NCBI GenBank assembly: GCA_019914945.1
Contig: CM034113.1
Location: forward strand, 7,296,850 to 7,360,849
Length of the DNA stretch: 64,000 bases
Source of the DNA: Typha latifolia
Lineage: Eukaryota; Streptophyta; Magnoliopsida; Poales; Typhaceae
Direction of reading: 5' to 3'
The notes beneath the pieces were generated by a model, which saw only the letters and a list, made by a program, of their open reading frames with translations, ran no database searches and had not been told where the DNA came from. Shown in pieces: positions 26,903 to 39,198 of this stretch. The position numbers were made by a program, and so were the translations under genes. Position 1 is the first letter of the stretch. Every line of letters starts with the position of its first letter.

Positions 26903-28051
26903 AATAAACAACGCTAGATAGGTGTTAAGAAAAAAAAAGGAATACGGCACCGACATTGTCCAAGTTATTGGAATACGACATCTCATCACAAGATGAGGAG
27001 GACTTGATTTTAAAGAAGCAAGAACAGGCCAGGGAGATTTTGACCAAATTACACCTCTTTTATACTTTATTTACTCAAATAAATTATACCAAAAATTTAA
27101 TATCAAAAAGATTATATTTCACTCTAGTCGTAACAAAAATACTAAACTGTTAAGCGTTTTATCCGCTAATATGACCAACATTTTTATTGAAAGAAAATAT
27201 GTGAATAATTAGAAAAAGATGATAGATATAAAATACTGAAAACTTTAGCGTTTTATATAGGGCGACAGTGCAGTAGATCTATTTTAGTATTAAATTTAAG
27301 GTAATTTTTACTTAGAAAAATAAGTTTTAAAAGAGGGCTAATTTGGTTGGAAACTCTCAGCTTAGGATTTTCTTGATGCCACTCAAACTATTCGCTGTCA
27401 CAACTCACAACTCTCTCTCACTGCCACTCAACTCTCCTCTCATATATATAGTTTTTATATTCGTACTTGTTATATTGATGGGTGAACTAGAGTGCAAACA
27501 AATCACATCATTGGTGGGTCTTGGCAAAACCTTTAGAGAAGCAAAAATTTAATTGTAGATGTGAGGATTGGCCAAGTCAAACTAAACTTCCTTTTGCTGT
27601 TAGTCAACTTGTCTTTAAAAAAAAAAGAAATTCTGCAGTTTAGATCTGGTGTCTAGGCCCATGTTCAGCCCCAATTCCAGGAGCAGTTTGGCAAGATTGA
27701 CCTAGAAAGGTCAATAAAACCCTAAGTTTCATGTGGTTATTAGTTTCTTTTTGCTTCCTTTTGGGGTTGGGGGTTTACCATTTAGCACCATGAGTTTTTA
27801 GTTTTGTTGCAAGGATAATGATCACTGCAATAGATTTTTGGAATTCAAATTGAGGATATTCTGGTTTCAAAATTTAAGCCGATAGAGAACGATGATTTTT
27901 TTTTAATCGGGCTTAAGACCTCTTGATAGTAACTCATAAGCTACTCTAAAAACTTAAACTTTTAGCAGATATGATGGTTTTTAATCTTAAAAGATCAATT
28001 GAATCCTTTTTTATTTTTATTTTCTCTTCTAATGTTACTGTTTTATCTCTC

Positions 28052-28059
28052 TATATAAA
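28052..28059 (+). promoter_or_regulatory. TATA box of the GDSL gene
   Basis: TATATAAA lies 62 bp upstream of the ATG at 28121, placing transcription start near 28085 and giving a short leader. The spacing suits a plant TATA promoter. Confidence 0.7.
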
Positions 28060-28120
28060 CTGACTCAACCACCAAAACAACCTCCTTTGCTCTGTTCCAG
28101 CTACCGGTAACTACTCAGTT

Positions 28121-29869
28121 ATGAGACCTCTTCTTCTTGGCCTCCTCTTACTTCACCCATTTCTTCTCCTCTTCCTCCCTGTTTCATCCTCTCAATGCAA
28201 TTTCCCAGCCATCTTCAACCTCGGGGACTCGAATTCCGACACCGGCGGCCTCTCCTCTTCCTTTTCAATTGGCCCTGTCACTCTACCATATGGAGAGACC
28301 TTCTTCAGGTACCCGGCCGGAAGATTCTCCGACGGCCGCCTCATCATCGACTTCATCGGTGCGAATTCATCTCAACCTTATCCTATTGACTATGTACTCT
28401 AGTTGGTAATTGAGTAGATATGGCAATTGTCAAGCAATCACAGTGTGAATGCGAAGTTGCATTGCTTGCAAGTATCATGCCATATGAATTAGTGGCTATT
28501 ATGGTTTTGTTGGTGATGCACATTAGCCTGATCTGATACCACTAGTGCATCTAATCATCATATTCTAATGGATGGAGTGTTGAAAAAAAATTTCAGCTGA
28601 AAGACTTGGATTGCCTCGTGTTAGCTCATACCTGGATTCACTAGGCACAAACTTTAGCCATGGTGCGAACTTCGCCACCGCATTATCGACGATTTCGCCG
28701 CAGAATTCGATACTTCCTCTCGGTTCTTATAGCCCTTTCTCTCTAGATGTGCAACTGAAGCAATTCTTGCAGTTCAAGTGGAGGTCTCAATTGGTCTACA
28801 AACAAGGCGAGCCACTATTCTTTTATTTTATTTTTAACAGTAACTTGGTTGTAATGTTCTAAATTTATCAGTGCTTTTGTTGCAAATGGATTGCACATAG
28901 GTGGAATTTTCAAAGGTTTGATGCCTAAAGAGTACTACTTCTCGAAAGCATTGTATACGATCGATATCGGGCAGAATGATCTCACTGCACTATATTTCCT
29001 CAACAAATCAGTGGAAGAGTATCTCCCAAGTGCTCTGAAAGAGTTCTCTGAAGTGATCAAGGTATGTATGTCATACTGTGCAATGTCTTCCATTCAGTAG
29101 TATGAACTAATGCAATTAGTATTGCAGAGCATATATAGAATAGGAGGGAGGTACTTCTGGATTCATAACACTGGTCCCCTAGGCTGCTTGCCTTATGTTC
29201 TTGTCCAGCTGCAACTCAAACCTACGCAATTCGATCGAATCGGATGCAGCATTTCATTCAACGATCTGGCTAGAAAATTTAACAAGATGCTCAATGAAAC
29301 AGTGATCCAAATCAGAAAGGATCTGCCTCTCGCGGCGATTACGTTAGTCGACATTTTCTCGGTCAAGTACTCACTGTTTAGGCATGCTAAGGAGTATGGT
29401 AAGAGTTCTTCAATCTTTTTCTTTCAAAATTTATTTTCTATTGATGTAGTGTAAAGGAAATGTGATCTGGAATCAAGGGAAGATCTAAGACTTATGCACT
29501 GAGGTGGTACTATATTATTAAGCTGGTTATTCCTTCAAAGATTATATAGGTTTAAAGAAGATTCTTATTCTTTATACATATGCTAAGAATTTTCAGATCA
29601 TTTCAGGATTTGAGCATCCACTTAGAGCTTGTTGCGGATTCGGGGGCGGTAAATACAACTTTAATGCGACCGCGAGGTGCGGCAAAACCGCTAACATCAA
29701 TGGCATTGATGTTTTACTAGGAAAATCATGCAAGGATCCTCTGAAAAGAATCAATTGGGATGGAGTTCATTACACTGAATCTGCAAACAAATGGATCTTC
29801 GACCGGATATCTGCGGGTCGGTATTCGGATCCTCCGGTTCCATTAGGGTTCGCTTGCCATCTGAAGTGA
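28121..29869 (+). CDS. GDSL esterase/lipase, secreted
   Basis: Five exons: 28121-28358, 28597-28806, 28901-29061, 29128-29398 and 29607-29869. They join in frame to 1143 nt and 380 aa, normal for plant GDSL lipases. A hydrophobic signal peptide of about 25 residues (start MRPLLLGLLLLHPFLLLFLP) predicts secretion to the wall or apoplast. Block I is FNLGDSNSDTGG with the nucleophile Ser at about residue 37. Block III is DIGQNDLT with Asn at about 175, and block V is WDGVHYTE with Asp345 and His348, so the catalytic set looks complete. The family hydrolyses acyl or acetyl esters; closest by feel are the ENOD8/alpha-fucosidase-like members, but the substrate cannot be read from sequence. Intron 2 would use a GC donor (caag|gcgagc); the other introns are GT-AG. 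Confidence 0.93.
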
Positions 29870-30710
29870 TCCAAAAGAACACAACACTGTAGTACTAGTC
29901 TAATACTTACTTACAAGCTACAAAAATTGACTCAGGATTGTTGCCTACTTTCTTGTAACTGGAATAATGCACAACAAATTGGCTCTTTGCAATCAAACTT
30001 TGGATAATTTCAGAGAAGACAGAATGACAGGTTGGGGCAGGTAGATACAATCATTTATTTCTTTCTTGCTCACCTAACTTTAATAAGTGAGGCTGAGTTA
30101 TCAAGGATGGTCAGCTGGAATGGGGGAAGCTTCCAAGCTATTCCAAGAACTGGAATGAATTTATAACTTGCAAGCTAGCCACTTTGATCAAATTGATCCA
30201 GAAATTGATAGTTTCAAACAATTTATTTGTTGTGTCTGCGAAAATGATCAATAAGAAAACACTCGGCCGAAATGAAATAAATCGAAACAAAATAGTAACT
30301 AAGATTTACGCAGTTCGACTCTAGGCAAGTCCTCCTATTAGATTCTCACCACCTAACTTCAGATTGTATTTGAGATAAACGCAAAAAGACTTCCACTATT
30401 ATGATCGAACTGTAGCAAACCAACATAAGTAGAAAACCTTAATTTTTTTTTCTTATCCTTTTTGGATTCAGACTTTAATGAGCGATAATTTATAATATAC
30501 ACACACATCACAGTTCTTGCCTTTATATGATTGTTGTCCTCAATCAATGAAGTTTATGAGCATTACTTTGCGGATCAACTCACAACTGAGGCAAGCAAAG
30601 TGTTCATTTTTTATGGAAAAAAACATAGAAACCAACATTCTATACTACAGTTGTACTCCTTGAATGCCACAAAGAAGTCCTCTAATCTTGCAATCATCAA
30701 AAGCAATGAG

Positions 30711-30774
<64 letters not shown>

Positions 30775-31297
30775 CCCTCTTTTTGTGAGCAAGATCAAGA
30801 TCAAGTTGCATTATGAGAGGTTACATCTTGGAGAGAATCCATGAGTGCAACTTGGTTTATGCATCACTGCAGGGTAACCAGAACCTTGGGAGGTGGAAGG
30901 ATTGGTCAAGTGAGTGTGAGTGTGAGTGTGAGTGTGAGGCACACTTGTTCCACATCCCAACAAAGTATATATATATATAATAGTATGTATACTTTTTTGA
31001 GTTTTATCTAAGGCAAATTGATATATTTTTAGACCAATAACTCCCAGGTGAATCTGTGTACCATTGGGAAAGTTTAATCAAGATTTAGAAGGAAGTTTAA
31101 TCAATTTAAACATCTCCTTTTTCTTTCTAAACTTTGAACGTGGATTAAGTAACCTAGGGGCATATTAGTCTTTTCTCGCCAAAAGTCGTGTCTGAAACGT
31201 CGAGGTATTCTATGTAGAAGTTTTGGCTCGGGGGTAAAATGGTAAACTGAATTTTTTTCCCTGTGATTTTACCATAGTACCCCACAAATATTTATTA
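29870..31297. other. GDSL 3' UTR and spacer with microsatellites
   Basis: No gene is visible. The open frames at 30531-30788 and 30611-30811 are products of the CT repeat. A GTGTGA-type run (about 30910-30938) and a TA run (about 30968-30979) follow. Confidence 0.6.
30714..30772. repeat. (CT)n microsatellite
   Basis: An almost pure CT run of about 58 bp, ending in a C-rich stretch. Confidence 0.95.
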
Positions 31298-31399
31298 AGC
31301 CCAATCTGGTCAAGGCCCAATGGCCATATGTATATGGGCTAACTTTGCATTAAAAGGCTAACTTTGCAATTATGGGCTCATAGGCCTATTAAAGGCCCA
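31298..31399. promoter_or_regulatory. Cluster of five site II (TGGGCY) motifs
   Basis: Five TGGGCC/TGGGCT motifs occur within about 100 bp: reverse orientation at 31298-31303, 31314-31319 and 31394-31399, forward at 31335-31340 and 31373-31378. They lie 115-216 bp upstream of the NDUFB3-like start codon, and I see no TATA box. Site II elements bind TCP factors and are typical of nuclear genes for oxidative phosphorylation, which fits the encoded protein. The motifs are seen directly; their function is inferred. Confidence 0.75.
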
Positions 31400-31513
31400 A
31401 TTTTGCAACGGGCCATCTCTATTATTAGGCCTGATTTGATTGTTGAAAAAGATCGAATACTTGCATCCAAGTCTCGTTCGAAGAATCTTAGAGATCGGAA
31501 GAGAGGGAGAGAG

Positions 31514-31711
31514 ATGGGGAAGCCATTGGGACCAACGGGGGAGTTCTTCCGGCGGCGAGACGAGTGGAGGAAGCATCCGATGGTGACGAACCAACTCCGC
31601 CACGCGACCCCGGGGCTCGGCATCGCCCTCGTCGCCTTCGGGATCTACCTCGTCGGCGAGGCCGCGTACAACCGCATCTACCAATCCGATCCCGGCTCCA
31701 CCCATCACTGA
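31514..31711 (+). CDS. NADH dehydrogenase 1 beta subcomplex subunit 3 (B12-like)
   Basis: A 65-aa protein in one coding exon, GC-rich against its AT-rich surroundings. It begins MGKPLGPTGEFFRRRDEWRK, continues through HPMVTNQLRHATPGLGIALV and has one membrane segment (about residues 34-52, GLGIALVAFGIYLVGEAAY). This is the plant NDUFB3/B12 pattern: a small accessory subunit in the membrane arm of mitochondrial complex I. It has no cleavable presequence, as is usual for single-span accessory subunits. An upstream in-frame ATG at 31364 gives a non-conserved extension inside the promoter motifs, so I start at 31514, after a purine-rich leader (agagagggagagag). The site II cluster upstream supports a respiratory role. 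Confidence 0.88.
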   Translation: MGKPLGPTGEFFRRRDEWRKHPMVTNQLRHATPGLGIALVAFGIYLVGEAAYNRIYQSDPGSTHH

Positions 31712-31736
31712 GAGGGAATCCAATCACCGGAGAAAG

Positions 31737-32991
31737 GTATCTTCTTGCCTTTGTTTAAATCGTTATTGTTTGATGCTCTTGTGTTTCTCGAAAAATCTGA
31801 GTTGGGTCGTCGCCCATACTGGTGTCGAGGGGAAAGATCTAGTTTTTAAATGGGTATTTGGTCGATTTTTGGGTTATCTGATGCAGATGGAGATTTTTGC
31901 TGCAGTTCTATTTTTTTTCGGGGTACATATGATTCTTCTTTTAGGGGAATGGATTTCTTTTGTGGAAAATGATGATAACTTTGGGCGCTTCGTTTCTCTA
32001 TAGTTGATCAGTTCCTTGTCTTTTTTGTTTACGTGTAAAATTTGGATCTTGTTTCTTGTTTAGGGATTAGGGTTTATCTGAATCTTCCTATTACTTCAAA
32101 TAGTAGCTTCATCCCGGCCTGCTTATAACTATTTATATATATATTCTAGAATTACATGCTGCTGAAGAAATTGGGGATAGTGCTTTGCATTTATATCTAG
32201 ATTAGGAAGTTATCACAAATTGATATTTTATCAAGTTTCCCCTTTTGTATCCCTTATAAATGATTGTGTTACAAGAACTGATGGGTTATATGCAAGAGGT
32301 TTAGGGGCTGTTTGGTTTGTTGTATTTAGATATACATGTTTCTCTAGATGTTATTTCTAGAGAAACAAATAAATTGTTTGGTTGATTGTATTTTATAATG
32401 CTGTATTTGTTAAACGTATGTTTGGTTTGTTGTATTTCATAATAATATACCTGGTAAATAATTATTTGATTTTTGTATTTTATAATACTATTTTGATATT
32501 ATAATTATAAGTATTTTGTTGTATTTCTTAGAAACAAAAGACTGCAACTATATTCTCAACTAAAAGAAAATTAAATTTCAGTTGAAATAAAAAATTAAAT
32601 TTCTGTTGAAAATTGAATGAGGAAAGAGATGGGTTAAGTTATATGCTAGATGCAATCTTTTAACATCCACTGTATTTATAAAAAACTTCAAACCAAACAG
32701 CTCCTTAGTTATAACCACAACGTTTAAGATAGAGACTCTTGTTGTGGTAGGAATACTGAAATTTTGAGATTGAAAGCTTTCATTCTCTATAGTATATGAT
32801 GCCAGGTTTGATCTTTGAATGTGATGTCTATATTTGATCTTGGAAAGGAAACTATCTTTGGTTTTTCACTTTTCCTGGCATATTTGTCAGCAGAGCTAGC
32901 AATTTTATAACCTAATTAGTGTGGATGCTCTGGAGATTTCCTTAAGAATTATCCTGATTAAAACGCTTCACGCATTTGTTGTGAATTGCAG
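31737..32991 (+). other. Probable intron in the 3' UTR of the NDUFB3-like gene
   Basis: A donor (gagaaag|gtatct) lies 25 nt after the stop codon and an acceptor (gaattgcag|gactac) at 32991. An intron this close downstream of a stop would not be expected to trigger nonsense-mediated decay. The interval contains the Tourist-like MITE. This is inferred from splice signals only. Confidence 0.45.
32304..32704. mobile_element. Tourist-like (PIF/Harbinger) MITE
   Basis: A 401-bp element with terminal inverted repeats: ggggctgtttggttt on the left and, reverse-complemented, ggagctgtttggttt on the right. It is flanked by TTA on both sides (32301-32303 and 32705-32707), the 3-bp target duplication of PIF/Harbinger elements. 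AT-rich inside, without coding capacity. Confidence 0.85.
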
Positions 32992-35900
32992 GACTACAAA
33001 AGTTCAATCTTTTATACATTTTAGTGCTGAACCAATACTTGGGAAGTGAAGCCACCAATATTGTGAAATTTATTGGCATGGATAGGCAATCAAGTGAACA
33101 TGCATATTATTTGAATTATAATCAACTAGTTCAAGATATTCTTATCCATCTACCAACCATGTTCATGATAGTTTGGATGGTGTTCTTATCAAGCAAGTGT
33201 AAATCTGGATGTGTGTATCTGCCATGCCAGTGAACACATAAAGACTCTACAATGTCTCGGAGTTGAAAAAGATGACAAATTTGCCTAACTGATATGGTCA
33301 TGAGAGAGCTAATTTAGGGATTTACAGTGTTTTGAATCCTTTTGCCAAATTTACATATTGGTCTATATAAAGTTGTCCAGTCCTAGGAGTCGGTTCATAT
33401 TTTACCCAAATTATAGCCACACAATCCCTTATTTTCATATTCTCATTGCCCTTCCTTAATTCTGAATGTGTTGACATTTTTTTTTCTAGAAAATCTGTCA
33501 CTTGGCACCAGAACAAGTGAAGTAGGTGAGTAGAGGATTGAAGAGTACAAGAGTTTTAGATGGCCACTCTCACTAGGTTATGTCCGTTATCTAGAGTTAA
33601 AAGATTTTTTGATTGAAAGATTTTAAAGGAATCTCCGTGTTCAGGTTTTTGTGTGTAACAACTAATGAATAGACTTTCCTCCTATAATCCCGAAAGCTTT
33701 AAGTATCCTTAGGATATTGTAATCCTGATAAATAATTCACATCAGCTCTTAATTGAATAAGTTTCTGCAACATAAGTTAGATGTACCTTTTATAGTGAAA
33801 GATCTAATGGTATAGAACCATTGTTAAAGAACGAGAAAATTGCAAGGTATGTTCATAGCACAATAGAGGGAGAAAAAGGATATTAGATCTTGCTGTTGCA
33901 AAATTACACGTTTATAGCAAAGCTGATTCAGATTATTATCAATTGTTAATTAATAATATCTAACGTGTACTGTTCCCATTTTGGTCTACTGCATGGGAAT
34001 TCGCCTATGGATGCTTTGATGTAGATGGAGCTATTGGACCATAAACCTAACCATGATCAAAAGGTTCAACTGTCTTTGGTTGTGTTAATTGATTTCCAAC
34101 CTATTCAGTTCCTTTTTAGGTGATGTATTATTCAATGCTTACAAAGTAACTAAGAACTCTGTAGATATGGTCTGTATGATCTCTTTAGACGACAAATTAT
34201 GTAGTGTTGGAAAGCAAATATTGATTGGGTGTGATTTTTATGAAGTTCTGGAACACAAATAGGACTTCTCAAGTACTAAGTTCATTCTTTTCTGTAATCA
34301 ATGGTTCAGGAACAGCACGGTTAGGTTCATATATGTGGGAGCTTAAAGGTCTCTTTTTCTAACGACAGTAACTACAAAAGAAGGGAAAGTAGGGTACTAG
34401 TTGATGCAGTAAGGCCTTATGATAATATGCATTTGCTTGATTTCATGTGTGGTTTCCTCTGTGATATTGTTCTCTTACTATCGTTCTTTTCTCACTTCGG
34501 CTATACAATGTTGCCATCTGTTAAATGAGAATTTCAAGTGCTTATATAGAAATAATGCCACAATGACGGTAACTCCATCTCTTTAGTTTTTTCTCTTTCA
34601 GGTCAGCAGTATCATTGTATCTTCTACTATGGGAAACATATCTTCTTTTTAGTTTTTCTTTTCTTTTCTTTCTGGGAGAAGAAGTGGGGACTAAGCTCCA
34701 GTTATTTTATAGTTATCTTTATCATTCATTAGGTTGACAGTTTGTTGCTGAAAATGATATATTTCTACTAAGCATAATAATGTTTTGCAGGTGGAATAAC
34801 TGAAAAGAAAGTTTGTCATCTTCTAGTGTTTCCTGCTTCCATCTGAATGGCACACTATCATTGTATCTGAAGTTCTGAACTAAGTTGTTTCCCTGAACCA
34901 GCTTCATAATCACCAACCAGGGACAAATTACTGGTTAACTTAGTGAGTTTATCTTCTATCAAGCAAGATATTTTCTATTGTCATGGTATGTTGTTGTGTT
35001 CTTCAGTTCTGCATAAGGCTTGTGGCGCTCGATATTTGGCCAACCTTGTATTCTTTTCAAGGAATCAGTTAAAGTGTTTATGTGGTTGAAACTTTTTATC
35101 GTCTTAACTGCTAAAATTTTTGGCTCTATCTCTGTCATGTTGCTTGTGCTAATCGGTATTCCGCATGTCGTTCGGCTTGTGTTACATGATGCATGTCTCA
35201 GGGTTTCACCTTCCTTTACCCCCTTTCCTTTGTGTCACACACCTGCTTCCTCCAAAAATTTCTTTGGAGAGAATGGGAGACCTTTGTTTAAGTTGGAATT
35301 AGAACTCCCAATCTTTAAGAACACTGCTATGCTTGCAGATACTTTAAAAATATTCTACAAAAAGTGATGGTATGATATATTTATACTTTAAAAATATTCT
35401 CACAACCATTATACTCTTGATGTCACACTGTTACTCTTGGTCCATTTGTAGGTATTCTTGAGCTAGGAAAATGAAATATGCCCAAGGCTTTCTCTTTCAT
35501 GACACTAATTAAGACTGTTTTACCATTAAGATTTTTGAGAGCCTAATATTTGAAAGCACCATTCATTGTACCTACTGCTGGAAATGCCCTTTACTTAACT
35601 TTGGAAGCCTGTTCACTGCCCACCTTTTATGCTACAATTCCATCATTGATAAAAAGCTCAGCTTCTGAAAGATGTAGCCATCCATGCACTCATGAACTGT
35701 TGAAAGAAAACATTGAACTCATTCAACGCGTGCTCCCATTGCATAATTTTTGTGGGTCCCCCTGGCAGCAAATTTGTGAGGAAGGAGATGATGCTTCCAT
35801 CTCCAAGTGGACTGAGCTGTCTGTGTCTTCTTCTCTTTATGTGGTTAGTATCTTGTGCACTTCTATGGACATAGAATTTTCTTTGAAAGCCCTCAATTAT

Positions 35901-36609
35901 ACATATGACCTTATACTTAAATTTTGAGTGCGTTTGGTTGATAAGAAGTGGAAGAAAGAGAGTAATGAAAGTTTTTAATGGGGAATAACTTCTAATAATT
36001 AATCTTGATTTATTGGTGTATGGTAAAAATTGAACGTGTTTATTGAAATTAATCATTGCATGCACTATATATAAAAACGTGATTTTTTTTTACTCTCCTT
36101 ATAGAATAGAAATGAGGGAAGTAAGGTAGTTCTAGAAAAATTGAAGAATTTACTTCTCACTCCCCTTTGTCTATCCGATTTAAATAAAATAGTAGACTTC
36201 TATAAATTATTTTCTAGTTAAATATACTCTCTTATTTATTTTTTCTAGCATCTTGACCCCATAATTTTACTTTTGATTTTAAGGTATCTTTCTATCAATT
36301 TATACTCTCTGAGGACTACTTTGCTTTTGCTTTAGCCACCTTTTATTTGTAGAATAGGAATATGTTTATTTTAAAATAAGCCTCTTTATTCTGGTGTAGT
36401 AATTAAATAATATCTTATTTTATTTTAGTATACTAATTTAATATTCTCTCTCCTCTTATTTTATACAACTTTTTAAAAATTATTTATTAATAACCTAATA
36501 TTATTATTCTACTTTTGGAGATGACAAACACATAATTATTAGTCATATCAGCTTCAATTACTATTTCTTCTCTCTCTTTTCCAAATGCAACCCCACATAC
36601 CTACACAGA

Positions 36610-36740
36610 GCGAGGTAATACCCACACATCCGAGTGCGGAGTTATAATCAGAATGCGGGTGCATATCTGAGTGCAGGGTTATAATCCCATATAATCACCC
36701 AGTGTGAGATTATAAACCCACATACCCTCATAATGCGAGA
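36610..36740. repeat. Imperfect tandem repeat
   Basis: Three degenerate units built on gagtgcggagttataatc, gagtgcagggttataatc and cagtgtgagattataaac, roughly 50 bp apart. Origin unknown; possibly inside a decayed transposon. Confidence 0.5.
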
Positions 36741-38431
36741 AAGTTTTTGAAATATTGTTTCCCTCTAACTCAAATATCAACTTTATATCATATCAAATAT
36801 AATTATTACTCCTTATACTAGTATTGAACTAAATATTAAAATAACTTATACTAGTATTAACTTTTTTTCTAGTATTAAAAACTATAATAGTTACGCCTAT
36901 TCGACCTTTATTCTACAAGTGGGCATAGCTTTAGAGAAAAAAAGAGAAAAAAAAGAGAGAGAAAAATTAAGAGTAACGTGGTCTTTTGATATTTTTATTA
37001 ATATTGTTATGAGAGCTAGAGAATTAAATGGTTGAGAAAGCCAAAATATCACACAAAATAGAGAAGAGATCTATGTGAAAAAAAGAATAGTAAAATTTTT
37101 GGAATAACTCACTCACTTATCTAAAGACCTAAAAAATGATTCATTTGCCTTCTTACTAATATAATATAGTAATATATTGTAGTTTTATATTTGGTTGAAC
37201 GACAAAATGTGACAATAATATACTTGATAATATATTAAAATATATTTGCAGTTAAAAATTATCATATTTTTATTCTTGCACTTATCTATTTTTTTACAAC
37301 TAAACACTAAATTAGAAATAAAATAATTTTTTTCTTTCTTCTAAAATAAAGTCTTGTTTTATTTTAATTCTAATTTATTTTAATATTATGTAACCAAAAG
37401 GAAGGTAGGTTGGATGGCGAAAATTACTTATTCAACAGATAGGTTATTCTAAGTCTTAGTTAATTTTTCCTCACTATACTCCTTTGAATCAATATATGAA
37501 TTATGAAATCAAGTGGGCTAAGTTCTAATCATGGTCCTTTTCTGGGTTCATATGAATTTCTCAAATTAAGTTGGAAAAATTCCCTTGAATAATGCTAGCC
37601 ACATATCATAAACACTATAACAGAGAGATGAAACCCTAGAAAGGGGATAAATTATTGCCCATTTCCTCACTATACTCTTTTAATTATGTAAAACTTTTAA
37701 AATGCCCGTTATGTTAGTTAGCTATTTATTAGATTTTTTTTTCATTAAAAATTTGCACCCAATAAAATTTAAAATTTTGGAGATCATATTATTAGAGGAT
37801 TGAGGAAAGAGGAAATTAAAAGAAAAATTATAATATAATAAAAAATGTGAGGGTTATTAGATAGTTGAGAGAGTTAGAATATCACAAGAAAAATGAATAA
37901 AGATGTCTATATAAATATAGACTTTAATTCAGAGCCTAAATATACTTAACTCAAACAAAAACTCTATCAAACTAAACTTATCAAGAGAGAGATATCTCTA
38001 GCAAATAAGTACTGATAGAAAGTACTCAAAAAGAAAAAGAAAAAGAGAAGCCAAAAGTAAGTAACCAGTGGGTCCTCTTGCTTCTTCCAATTGAGCCTTT
38101 TGTTTACCACCAAAAGGAGAGTTTTTGCTTTAGTGCTGCATGGGCTTCTTCATCATGGCATTACCATCAACTTAGCACTTTATATATTCCTTAATGTACT
38201 TTTAATGAAGGGATGGGAGATAGGCAACTTTTTTTATATTATAAAATATCTCTATCAAACTACCCACTTTGTACAAGATTAGATTCAGAGGCCCATAAAA
38301 TATTTCCATGTGAGATAAAACACCTGCCATTGTCTAGCTTTATTAAGCCAGCAATGTTATATTAACAAACTATTTTTTAACATATTCTTTTACATAATTT
38401 TAAAGGAAATACTATTTATTAATAAATTTTG

Positions 38432-38680
38432 TTTACATATAACACTCTGTCTTTTAACAAAATTTTAATTTTGATCTTATAATTTTACTATTTGCAAATC
38501 GTGTCTTATAATCTAACGAATATGTGTAGAAAATACCTCGCTGTTAGATCTGTTCGTTAAACTTAATTAAACCACCTCTGAGTTAAGTTAACTATACTAA
38601 AAAATTATAAAAATATCCTCAACCAAGTCATACTTAGTTATTTTAAAAATAAAATATCTTTACTTAATGAAATATTCTTA
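38432..38680. mobile_element. MITE family A, truncated copy
   Basis: Carries the left terminal block (tacatataacactctgtctt, then a segment ending tctaacgaatatg) and the internal gtagaaaatac motif shared with the copies at 26168 and 55197. The matching right terminal repeat is not found; similarity stops near 38680. Read as a copy that lost its right end. Confidence 0.55.
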
Positions 38681-39033
38681 TGGTGTAATTTAAATCTAGC
38701 CGTTCTCCATGTATTCTTTTGATGAAAGATAATTCAGATATTTAATTTTTTTTTCATTTTTAAAATTAATGAAATATTCTTTATTTCGTCGTGTGCTATC
38801 AAATTAACTATAACTTAGAAATATTTTTGATGATTAAATTCATAATAAAAAAGTCAAATAATAAATACCGATAAGTTATGATATAATTGACAATAAAAGT
38901 AAACTATATGGTATGCTTTAAGGAGTTCGCGAGATTCCAAATTATCAGTTATTAAAATTATTGGACTCTTTTAGAAAATATTATTTCTGCAGTTTCGAAT
39001 GTAGCTAAAATTTAAGCGAGATTGCAAAGTTAT

Positions 39034-39198
39034 TATTTTCATCCTTATGTAAATTATTATTAGATATTTTGATGTCATACTCTTCCCCGGGAGGCAATTC
39101 TACCATTTTTTATCTTTTTTAAATAAAAAATAAAAAATAAAAAATCCTCCCGGGAAGAGATGACATCATATTTTCCTCTTTACGTGGATGAATAAAAT
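39034..39198. repeat. Foldback element with GC-rich arm tips
   Basis: Left arm 39034-39094 and right arm 39146-39198 are imperfect reverse complements. The innermost part (cttccccgggagg against cctcccgggaag) and the gatgtcat/atgacatc blocks match best; the arms run out to ttcatcc/ggatgaa. The loop of about 50 bp is T- and A-rich with repeated ataaaaa. Probably a small MITE or foldback transposon. Confidence 0.75.

Larger units (their letters stand above)
22770..28051. other. Gene-free region with decayed repeats
   Basis: After the STICHEL-like 3' UTR, about 5 kb of AT-rich sequence has no supportable gene. Around 24920-25270 the two flanks share an inverted block (tttagttttatttctatcac against its near complement), suggesting another old MITE. 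A clear MITE lies at about 26168-26405, and a CT/AT/AG palindrome at 26869-26902. A short coding-like patch at 26956-27060 (SKLLEYDISSQDEEDLILKK) has no start context or partner exon. The last few hundred bases are the GDSL promoter. Confidence 0.5.

Noticed and set aside
26956..27153. Coding-like patch (SKLLEYDISSQDEEDLILKK)
   Set aside because: No start context, followed by AT-rich frame and no partner exon; possibly a transposon-borne fragment but unsupported.
31364..31513. N-terminal extension of the NDUFB3-like protein from an upstream ATG
   Set aside because: The extension lies over the site II motifs and is unlike the family; the ATG at 31514 gives the expected protein.
35550..35927. 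125-aa frame downstream of the NDUFB3-like gene
   Set aside because: Starts at TTG, has no recognised domain, and a minus-strand frame overlaps it; not supportable as a gene.
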